Assembly: GCA_028715645.1 (NCBI GenBank)
Contig: JAQURK010000005.1
Coordinates: 1-51,513, forward strand
Length of the DNA: 51,513 nucleotides
Reading direction: 5' to 3'
Origin: Candidatus Omnitrophota bacterium
GTDB lineage: Bacteria; Omnitrophota; Gorgyraeia; JABMQH01
Made by a program: the position numbers and the translations under genes
Shown here: positions 32,648-40,085 of the stretch, piece by piece
Position numbering within the stretch: the first letter of the stretch is position 1
How the letters are laid out: each line of letters begins with the position of its first letter
Notes under the pieces: generated by a model
Told to the model about the DNA's origin: nothing
Database searches by the model: none
The model's input: the letters and a program-made list of their open reading frames with translations, nothing else

Positions 32648-33307
32648 TTATTCAAACGCAATCTCATCTATATATACCGTGCCCGTCCCCTTCCCCTCTG
32701 GAAAACAGTCGCTTTCAAAACATATTGCCAGAGAGGCCACTTCCTTCATATCAATAAAGAATACATCGAGGGGAATGACCGCCTGCTGCCATTGTGTTGT
32801 AATCTTTTTATCTTTTAAATAAACCCCTATCTGTTCGGATTTTACGGAATCCCCCACCTGTTCCCAGTGTCTGTCCGCCATACCGACGACAAAATTCTCA
32901 TCGCCCTTCTCACCTCTCACCCAGAAGGTAAGTTTTGTGAAGCTTGTGGCGTCAAAATATTTGGAACCTGTCTTCAGGATAGAATAATACCCGCACCAGC
33001 CGCCCATCCCGTTGGGGCCGCCGGTATTTTTCTTGTCGTACCGTATGGCCAGGGAACGGGTACCGGCCCCGTAATGATCTTTGTCGGTGGTAAGGGCGAG
33101 CGCTCTTGACGGGGCCTGCTCATATACGCTGGTGCGGCCTCCCAGCAGATTGGTGGTCTTTTCAAAATGATCGACGTAGACCGGCTCCGCATAACAGTTA
33201 AAAGTAAAAACTAAAAAGGAAAAAGTAAAAACCACAAGGTAAAAATTAAAACTTTTCACTTTTAACTTTTGATTTTGCCTTTTTACTTTTGACTTTTGAG
33301 TTTTCAT
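32648..33307 (-). CDS. Secreted CBM/CIA30-like single-domain protein
   Basis: A 219-residue protein. Signal peptide 1-40 (ending NCYA/EP) is encoded by a heptamer array; the remaining 175 residues are one beta-sandwich domain with GGWCGYYSIL, LTFWVRGEKGDENFVVGMADRHW, GDSVKSEQIGVYL, QWQQAVIPLDVFF and VYIDEIAF. It is a tandem paralogue of the domain at 31707-32615 and more distant from those in the 398- and 791-residue proteins. A likely role is binding polysaccharide or a glycoprotein at the cell surface or in the periplasm. It overlaps the upstream gene by four bases. Confidence 0.73.
   Translation of the reverse strand: MKTQKSKVKRQNQKLKVKSFNFYLVVFTFSFLVFTFNCYAEPVYVDHFEKTTNLLGGRTSVYEQAPSRALALTTDKDHYGAGTRSLAIRYDKKNTGGPNGMGGWCGYYSILKTGSKYFDATSFTKLTFWVRGEKGDENFVVGMADRHWEQVGDSVKSEQIGVYLKDKKITTQWQQAVIPLDVFFIDMKEVASLAICFESDCFPEGKGTGTVYIDEIAFE
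32985..33041. repeat. 57-bp exact repeat, copy B
   Basis: Second copy of the identity block described at 32053-32109, at the equivalent place in the paralogous domain. Confidence 0.93.
33197..33307 (-). repeat. Heptamer array forming a signal-peptide coding sequence (copy 2)
   Basis: About sixteen 7-bp units (one short by a base) ending exactly at the ATG. The distal 77 bases match copy 1 (30701-30784) with only a few differences, including the CCACAAG unit at 33232-33238. Four or five extra T-rich units (plus-strand TTTTGAC, TTTTGAG, TTTTCAT) lengthen the lysine-rich n-region. Confidence 0.93.
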
Positions 33308-34500
33308 TTTCTCTCCTCTTTCAAATAAAACTTAAGATCATCGATATAAATCGCGCCTTCGCCTTTTTCATTAAAATTTATGACAAACGAACCCATCTCG
33401 GAAAAATCAAGCAGGCCGAAATCCTCAAGCGGTATGACAACTTCCTGCCATTCCTTAGTTACGCCTTGCGGCAGGTATTTGGTGACCATCCCCGCTTTTA
33501 AGGAGTCACCGATTATTACCCAGTTCTTATCGGCCATGCCTATCTCGAATTTTTCGCCGCCTGTTTTGCCCTTGACCATAAAGGATACCGACTTATATGG
33601 CCTTAAATCGTAATATTCCCCGTCTATCTGGTTCAATAGGGTGTAATATCCGCACCAACCGGTCGCTTCTTTTTTGAAATCGAGTTTAAGGGCACGGCCA
33701 CTGGGACCAAAATGTTCTTCGGTTACCCGTTCAAACCTGCACACCGAAGGCAGTTTTTTATACGCGTTTGTCTTCCTGCCAAGCAGGTTCAGGTCGGAAC
33801 TGTCGAAATTATCAAGGAGGAAAAAGCCGTTCTTTTTAATCTCATCCGCCCTCTCCTGCGAAACCAGGTCCTCCTTGTAAAACCTTATTTCGTCTACCCA
33901 GAAGGTGCCTTCGCAAATATCATTAAAATGAAAGACAAGGCTGTATACCCTTGATAGGTCGGGCCCATAAAAATCGGAAAGCGGGATCTTAACCAGCTGC
34001 CAATCCCGAGTTACGCCCTTCAATAAATACCTGTTGATGGCCCCCACATAAACGGCGTCTTCCCTCTTATTTGAGATGACATCGTTTATGCCGATCTCGA
34101 ATGTCTCCCCACCCTTTTGCCCCCTGATCAAAAAAGTCATCGTCTTATAGCCTGAAAGGTCCGCAAGTAATATGACATATGCGCCGCAAAAAGATTTCTT
34201 ATCTGCTTTTTTATACATTACCTTCATGGACTGGTTATCGGTTGTATCGCTCTTGTAAAAAACCTTATTGTCGAAATAGGTGCCTACAATTGATGGCGGA
34301 AGGACAAAGCCCCCCGTTTTTCCCCTGTAGCCAAACTGCTGCTCGCTCGTAAAAAGATACGTATCCTTCGGCAGAGGCGGCAGCTCAGCGAGCGACACCG
34401 GCTCCTCAGCGTAAGAGTCAATAGTCAATAGTCCATAGTCTATAGACCATAGACCATAGACCATAGACCACAATATGAGACCAAATTTTATTTTATTCAA
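33304..34500 (-). CDS. Secreted protein with two CBM/CIA30-like domains
   Basis: A 398-residue protein. Signal peptide about 1-31 (ending DSYA), then two copies of the beta-sandwich domain, at about 65-212 and 225-395. The second is canonical (GWCGYYTLL, SFMVKGKTGGEKFEIGMADKNW, EWQEVVIPLEDF, IYIDDLKFY); the first is degenerate (FCGAYVILL, DWQLVKIPLSDF, FWVDEIRFY). The start is TTG at 34500 within the last codons of the upstream gene; no ATG would keep the signal peptide. The signal peptide is encoded by an eight-unit heptamer array. Confidence 0.72.
   Translation of the reverse strand: MNKIKFGLILWSMVYGLWSIDYGLLTIDSYAEEPVSLAELPPLPKDTYLFTSEQQFGYRGKTGGFVLPPSIVGTYFDNKVFYKSDTTDNQSMKVMYKKADKKSFCGAYVILLADLSGYKTMTFLIRGQKGGETFEIGINDVISNKREDAVYVGAINRYLLKGVTRDWQLVKIPLSDFYGPDLSRVYSLVFHFNDICEGTFWVDEIRFYKEDLVSQERADEIKKNGFFLLDNFDSSDLNLLGRKTNAYKKLPSVCRFERVTEEHFGPSGRALKLDFKKEATGWCGYYTLLNQIDGEYYDLRPYKSVSFMVKGKTGGEKFEIGMADKNWVIIGDSLKAGMVTKYLPQGVTKEWQEVVIPLEDFGLLDFSEMGSFVINFNEKGEGAIYIDDLKFYLKEERK
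34416..34471 (-). repeat. Heptamer array in the signal peptide of the 398-residue protein
   Basis: Eight 7-bp units, grading from AGTCAAT (distal) through AGTCCAT and AGTCTAT to AGACCAT (proximal to the start), plus-strand spelling. They encode WSMVYGLWSIDYGLLTID. The gradient of unit types within one array suggests stepwise duplication with drift. Confidence 0.93.
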
Positions 34501-36868
34501 ATTCCACCATCCCGAACGTTGTTGGATCCCCCCAGACCCTGTCTATCGATGTGGACATCAAAAGCTTCATAGGATTGGCCGCGTCATCTTGATCACCCAC
34601 ATCCACCATTATGCCTAGCTTAAAACCCTTAATAAAGCTCAAGAGCGGCTCAGGCGGGAGCTTGGCGGTCATCTGCTGTTCCTCTTCCTTCGGTTCCACG
34701 CCTACCCTTGAAATTTTACAATAACACAGCAAAATCTCCGAAGGGATCCGCGCCTCTATAATATACCCGTCGGACTTTTTCGTGGAAGCGATTTCTATCG
34801 GGTTCTTCGATACTATTTCGTCGGGGATCGAGGGGATCCAAATATAGGCCTCTGGCTTGATATTTTGAAAATTTCCAGGGCTTAATCCGATTTGATAATC
34901 GTCGTCCGAATTGACCGCCTCGGTAAAATCACTCAAGCAATCCACATCAAGCCACAATTCAACGTGGTCACCTTCCCACATATCGGCGCCTTTTTTTTCC
35001 TGCATTACGATATCATCCGTGATATCCACCGCGATGTAGAAGGCCTCTTCATCCCACTGGGTATATATTTTATAACTCGTATCTTGAGGGCCCTTCCAGG
35101 CGCCGCCCCCATAGACGACGTTCTTTTTCTCTGAGATCGTATATGGGTTGGATAGATCCCAATCGTCCAGTTTCCCGTCTATTGTAATATCACGATTTTT
35201 CCTGGTCGCCTTTATCAAATAATTATCTTTTCTTTCCCTGGTCGGCACATTCCTGCCGCGGGTCATAAGTCTGTAACTATAATAACAGTGAATCGCGAAC
35301 CCTTCAAAGCTCGGCTCAAGCAAAAATTCCTGTTTTACCGCCTCAAGCTGTCTCTCCATCTCCTCCCAGCCTTCTTCTATGAAGGTATTCCGCCTCTTTC
35401 CCTGGCGCATCTCTACCAAATCCTGGGTTTCTACTCCTATAAAGACCTTTTTATTAAGCTCTTTCGCAAGCTGAATGTGGAATCTGGCCCGGTCAATAAT
35501 GTCCTTTGCCGTGTCGTAATAATCCATAAGCGCGATGTAATCGACGTTTTCAAGGATGGACCTCTCAAATTTACCGTCATCCTCCTTGTCGTAAAAGAAA
35601 GGTATGGCGACGCCCATTTTGAATTCCTGGCCATAACTGTCAATAAGCGCCCTGCATTTGGCCAGCAGCTCAAGGTATTCCTTCTTTATCATTTCCCTGT
35701 CTTTTTCCCATTCGGCGGTCAAATAAGGCTCAACATCAAGAGAAACACCGTTTATCCTTTCTTCCTGCGGCCTGTCCTTGTTATATTCGAGGAAAAATTT
35801 TATCCAGTTTAAAGTCAGCTGATGGTTTACGGCCAAGGACCACACGGGGTTGCCGGTCAATGCCTCTATATTGACCCCTGCCTTGTGCGATTCTTTTAAA
35901 AATTCCGCCATTGACTTAATGTAGTAGGGGTCTGGGGCTTCCGTAAATTCGGGAAAAAACAGGTATATTACATTTATATTAGTCCTCTGGCATAATTCAA
36001 ACAGCTCTTTTCTCTGGGTAGGATTGTTTACTGGGTCAATTTTCCAAACCCAAAGCGCGCGGGGATGGAGAGGGTCTTTTGGGGCCTGGGGCGCGTTGTA
36101 TTCTTCCATCTTTAAAACGTCGGGATCATTCTTGAATTTTATATCATCGACATAGATACGGCCCTCGCCGCCATATTTGAACCAGAATACCATTGACCCC
36201 ATTTTTGAGAGGTTTATCGCCGATGAGGCCCGCGAGAGCGGCACCTTTACCTCTTTCCATTCCGTAGTTACAAATCCGTCGGAGATAAATGAGGTAACGC
36301 TCCCTAAAAAGAACGCGTCGATCTCAAGGTCCTGCATTCTGGCGTCCGCAAGGCCGATATCGAATTTCTCGCCGCCTTTTTCGCCCCTGACCCAGAAGCT
36401 AAGCGTATTATACGGTGTAACATCGATATTGTTTAAGAGGGTATACCAGCCGCACCATCCGGCCTCTTTTCTATACTCTATGACGAGCGCTTGTCCATGG
36501 TCCCCTCGCCGTATAATGCTTGATTTGGTTATGATGCTGAAACTTGGCCTCATCGCCCATGTTCCCTGATAACTCCCGAGGCTATTTTTTCTCTCTTTAA
36601 AAATACCGCTGGTGAGACCTGTGTCAAAATCATCCACTAAAATTTCAGCGGGATACTCTTTCGGCGGTCCTGCCGGCTTTTGCCTGAGAGGCAACTTTGG
36701 CCTTTCCATTTCAAGCCTTACAGGTTTTTCAAGCAGCCGCCTGGCAAGCTCACTGCCCTTGGTTTTTACTCTGGCCCCGGACATAAAAAAAATCCCCAAG
36801 CAAAGCAGGATGATAAATATAGCCGCTCCTATATATAAAAATATGTGTTTATTTGTTGTTTTAGGCAT
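34493..36868 (-). CDS. Membrane-anchored CBM, GH18-like TIM-barrel and CBM9-like multidomain protein
   Basis: A 791-residue protein and the largest of the cluster. N-terminal membrane helix (about 9-30); proline-rich linker (45-72); CBM/CIA30-like domain (75-245, with AGWCGWYTLL at 136-145). The TIM barrel (269-545) has ALWVWK, NGVSLDVEPYL at 373-383 (proposed acid Glu380), VAIPFFYD, ALMDYYD, KKVFIGVET and FEGFAIHCYYSY. The C-terminal domain (about 555-791) is like CBM9 or DOMON, with IDGKLDDWD and the ADMWEGDHVELWLDVD motif. The predicted mRNA is near-leaderless and no ribosome-binding site is seen. It is first in the six-gene cluster and 39 bases after the second RND gene. Enzymatic activity is inferred from fold and motif only. 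Confidence 0.75.
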   Translation of the reverse strand: MPKTTNKHIFLYIGAAIFIILLCLGIFFMSGARVKTKGSELARRLLEKPVRLEMERPKLPLRQKPAGPPKEYPAEILVDDFDTGLTSGIFKERKNSLGSYQGTWAMRPSFSIITKSSIIRRGDHGQALVIEYRKEAGWCGWYTLLNNIDVTPYNTLSFWVRGEKGGEKFDIGLADARMQDLEIDAFFLGSVTSFISDGFVTTEWKEVKVPLSRASSAINLSKMGSMVFWFKYGGEGRIYVDDIKFKNDPDVLKMEEYNAPQAPKDPLHPRALWVWKIDPVNNPTQRKELFELCQRTNINVIYLFFPEFTEAPDPYYIKSMAEFLKESHKAGVNIEALTGNPVWSLAVNHQLTLNWIKFFLEYNKDRPQEERINGVSLDVEPYLTAEWEKDREMIKKEYLELLAKCRALIDSYGQEFKMGVAIPFFYDKEDDGKFERSILENVDYIALMDYYDTAKDIIDRARFHIQLAKELNKKVFIGVETQDLVEMRQGKRRNTFIEEGWEEMERQLEAVKQEFLLEPSFEGFAIHCYYSYRLMTRGRNVPTRERKDNYLIKATRKNRDITIDGKLDDWDLSNPYTISEKKNVVYGGGAWKGPQDTSYKIYTQWDEEAFYIAVDITDDIVMQEKKGADMWEGDHVELWLDVDCLSDFTEAVNSDDDYQIGLSPGNFQNIKPEAYIWIPSIPDEIVSKNPIEIASTKKSDGYIIEARIPSEILLCYCKISRVGVEPKEEEQQMTAKLPPEPLLSFIKGFKLGIMVDVGDQDDAANPMKLLMSTSIDRVWGDPTTFGMVEFE

Positions 36869-36882
36869 ATGCTTATATCTTA

Positions 36883-36911
36883 ATTATAAACTAGTAAGTT
36901 CAGGAAGTCAA
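36883..36911 (-). promoter_or_regulatory. Promoter of the GH18-like/CBM cluster
   Basis: On the minus strand TTGACT (36906-36911) is followed after 17 bases by a perfect TATAAT (36883-36888). The TGA in the -35 box is the stop codon of the upstream RND gene. The predicted start near 36876 lies eight bases before the ATG. Confidence 0.75.
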
Positions 36912-39900
36912 CAGACTTTTTTATACTTTAATCTTTTAAAAAGATCTTCCCAGGCTACATATATGCAGGGTATTACGAATAAGGTGAGGATAGTGGAACT
37001 TGTCAGGCCGCCGATAACGGTTATCGCAAGGGGCGACCATAGACCGGCGCTTTCGCTGCGTTCGATGGCCATTGGAAGGAGCCCTAAAACAGTGGTGGTC
37101 GTAGTCATAAGTATAGGCCTTAACCTGCTTTGGCCCGCTGAAACGATCGCCTTGACCGCCCCCTGTTTATTCGCGCGCAAATAATTCGCCCGATCGATTA
37201 AAATGATGGCGTTGTTTACGACGATGCCGCCCAGCATGATTATGCCTATAACGACCCCCATGCTTACGGTGGTATGGGTTACCCATAAGGAGAGGGTGAT
37301 ACCTACCATCGCCAGCGGGACCGAGACCATGATTATGAATGGCTGGGTATAACTCTCGTAAAGGCTGGCAAGGACCATATAAACCAGTATGAGCATAAGG
37401 ATGACCGTCGGTAAGAATTGCTTCTGGCCCGATACCATTTCCTTGTAATTCCCTCCGAATTGATAATAATAATTTTCCGGGAATTTGACATCCTTCGCCA
37501 GTTTTTTTATCTCGTTTACGGCCCGCCCTAAAGAGATCGCGCCGATATTCGCGCTGACCTGTATGACACGTGTTTTATCCTTTCGCCATATCTCGCTCGG
37601 GCCCAGGTCGTATTTAAAATCGGCTACCTGTCCCACAAAGACGCCTGTCCCATGCTTTGTGGGGATAATTACGCGCCGGACATCTTCAAAAGTCTTACGA
37701 TATTTTTCTTCAAGCCGTGTTATGGTCTCGACTTCCCTGCTTCCGGTATGGTAATAGGTGGCCCTCAAGCCCCGCATTTGGCCGTGGACCGCAAGGGCGA
37801 TTTCGTTTACGCTGAGACCGTAATAGGCGGCTTTATCCTTATCTATCTTAAGGCCCAGTTCAGGCCGGCCCTCCCGCATCCTTATCTTTACGTCGGTCAG
37901 TCCCTTGACCGCATCCATTTTTCCGGCCAGGGAATTGGCCAACTCCCTTAAAACCTTGTAATCATAGCCGTATATATCCAGGATCAGCTCTTTCGAACCG
38001 GTCTCCTGTGGTTCTTCAAAATATATAAACGGCTGCTGGATAATTTCATCCTGCGGGAAATATAGTTTTATATTTTCGGTTTCCTTTCGAATAGAATCTA
38101 TTACCTGTTTTGTTGACTTTTTCCTTTTTGTCGACGGGATAAGTTTCACATACACCTTTGAGATCCAGGGCTCCACCCGGCTTGAGGCGTTATCTATCTC
38201 CGGAATCCCTTTAAGTATTTCTTCCACTTTTTTACATGCCAGATCGCTTACCTCAAGCCTCGCTCCCGTAGGAAGACGCACGTAAATCGTGAAATCGCTT
38301 TGCGCGCTCGAGGATATAAACTCCTTATCAATCCTCGCGAACATCATGCCCGCGATAATAAAGCTTACCAGCGCGAAGATTATTAATTCCCTTCTGCGCC
38401 TTATTGCCCTTATGGCCCATCTCCTGTAACCCGTATAAAGGTTGTTTACCCACTCGGCGGCCTTCGCCACCTCATTCATCTTTGAAGCCATAAGCGGGAC
38501 TATGGAAAGCGCAACACCCAAGGAAGCAAGCAGCGAAAGGGTGACGGTAAGGGCGATACCGCCGTAGAGTAATTTTGTCTGTACGTTCAAAAACATTACC
38601 GGCAAGAAAACGACAAGGGTAGTAAGGGTACCGGCGACTATGACCAGCGACATCTCTTCGGAAGCCTTTACGGCGATCTCTTTGGGCGGTATCGGCCTGC
38701 CCCAGTAGGTAAAGATGTTCTCAAGGACTACGATTGAATTATCGACAAGCATTCCTATGCCCAGCGCCAGCCCTGTAAGGGTCATTATGTTCAGGGTTAT
38801 ATTCATTGCGCCGGTCAGATTTATTATATAAATGACGCCGAAGCTTATAAGCACCGAAATAGGTATTGAAACGGCGATTATAAGAACAAACCTTAGCCGC
38901 TTAAACAATAATAAGGCAAGTATGGTAGCTATAATCAATACCGCCAAAAGTTTCGACGAGGCAAAAAGCACCACTGCCATATATATGAAAAAGGGCAGGA
39001 TGAATTTTTTCTTTACTTCGGTCAGAAACAATAAAAGTATAAGGACGGCCAAAAGAGCGCCCTGCAAAAGAGACACATTGACGGTATCTATGGATTTTTT
39101 TATAAATTCTGACTGGTCATATGTGACCTTCATCTCAATTTCTTTAGGCATCATCGCCTTTAGCCTGTTGATCTCCTGGCGGGCGCCCTGTGCGACGGTT
39201 ATGGTGTTCGCGGTGGATTCCTTCTGAATATAAACCGTTACGGCGGGCTTCTTGTTGAGCCTGGCAAAACCTGACGGCTCAAGGTAGGAATCCTTTACAT
39301 CAGCTATGTCTTTAAGCCTTACAATTGACCCGGCGGTCGTCATTGAGACCGAAATGGCCTTTATTTCATCGACGGTCTTATATTCGCCTATGGACCTGAC
39401 AAGGAACTTGCTTTCTCCTTTTTCGTAATCGCCGACTAAAAGATTAAGATTGTTCCTCCCTATCGCCGAAAGCACCATGTCCATGCTGACGGCGTTTGCC
39501 TCCATCCTGGTCTGGTCCAGCTCTATCAGTATCTTTCTTTCCCGCCCGCCTCCGACTTCGACATTTGCGATACCGCTGACCCTTTTTATGGGCTCGACTA
39601 CTTTTTCTTCGATGATGGTGCGCAAGGCCTCCGGCGTATAACGTCTGCTGGTGAACGCGATAATAAAAATGGGGTAATCCGAATATTTATAGTTAGCGAT
39701 TACAGGTTTTTCTATTTCCTGGGGCAGCTTGTTTCTGACCTTTGCGAATTTTTCCCTTACCTCAAGCGCTGCAAAATTCATATCTGTGCCGGGCTTAAAG
39801 CTCAAGACAACGGTGGATTCCCCCTCCTTTGATATGGACAATAACTCCTCGAGATTGCTTACGGTGCTGACGGCCTCCTCGACTAGTTTTGTGACCCTTT

Positions 39901-40084
39901 CCTCTACTTCGGTAGGCGGGATGCCTCCTCTTATATTTATAATGATGCTTATTTCGCCGTAACTTATGTTGGGCATCAATTCTACGGGGATATAAAATAT
40001 GGAAATGACGCCGATAAGGCAAACGATTATCGTCGCCATTAAGATTGTAACCGGTCTGTTTACGGAGATCGCCGGAAGGCCCAT
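36908..40084 (-). CDS. RND efflux permease (second of a tandem pair)
   Basis: A 1058-residue HAE-type RND transporter with the AcrB topology: one N-terminal helix, a large periplasmic loop, a helix cluster, a second large loop and a second cluster. TM4 carries GLALGIGMLVDNSIVVLEN, the proton-relay aspartate region, and the N-terminus reads NRPVTILMATIIV. It exports hydrophobic compounds or lipids by proton antiport. It begins one base after the stop of the other RND gene. Tandem non-identical permeases usually form heterotrimers (as MdtB/MdtC). The substrate cannot be read from sequence. Confidence 0.92.
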   Translation of the reverse strand: MGLPAISVNRPVTILMATIIVCLIGVISIFYIPVELMPNISYGEISIIINIRGGIPPTEVEERVTKLVEEAVSTVSNLEELLSISKEGESTVVLSFKPGTDMNFAALEVREKFAKVRNKLPQEIEKPVIANYKYSDYPIFIIAFTSRRYTPEALRTIIEEKVVEPIKRVSGIANVEVGGGRERKILIELDQTRMEANAVSMDMVLSAIGRNNLNLLVGDYEKGESKFLVRSIGEYKTVDEIKAISVSMTTAGSIVRLKDIADVKDSYLEPSGFARLNKKPAVTVYIQKESTANTITVAQGARQEINRLKAMMPKEIEMKVTYDQSEFIKKSIDTVNVSLLQGALLAVLILLLFLTEVKKKFILPFFIYMAVVLFASSKLLAVLIIATILALLLFKRLRFVLIIAVSIPISVLISFGVIYIINLTGAMNITLNIMTLTGLALGIGMLVDNSIVVLENIFTYWGRPIPPKEIAVKASEEMSLVIVAGTLTTLVVFLPVMFLNVQTKLLYGGIALTVTLSLLASLGVALSIVPLMASKMNEVAKAAEWVNNLYTGYRRWAIRAIRRRRELIIFALVSFIIAGMMFARIDKEFISSSAQSDFTIYVRLPTGARLEVSDLACKKVEEILKGIPEIDNASSRVEPWISKVYVKLIPSTKRKKSTKQVIDSIRKETENIKLYFPQDEIIQQPFIYFEEPQETGSKELILDIYGYDYKVLRELANSLAGKMDAVKGLTDVKIRMREGRPELGLKIDKDKAAYYGLSVNEIALAVHGQMRGLRATYYHTGSREVETITRLEEKYRKTFEDVRRVIIPTKHGTGVFVGQVADFKYDLGPSEIWRKDKTRVIQVSANIGAISLGRAVNEIKKLAKDVKFPENYYYQFGGNYKEMVSGQKQFLPTVILMLILVYMVLASLYESYTQPFIIMVSVPLAMVGITLSLWVTHTTVSMGVVIGIIMLGGIVVNNAIILIDRANYLRANKQGAVKAIVSAGQSRLRPILMTTTTTVLGLLPMAIERSESAGLWSPLAITVIGGLTSSTILTLFVIPCIYVAWEDLFKRLKYKKVC

Positions 40085-40085
40085 G

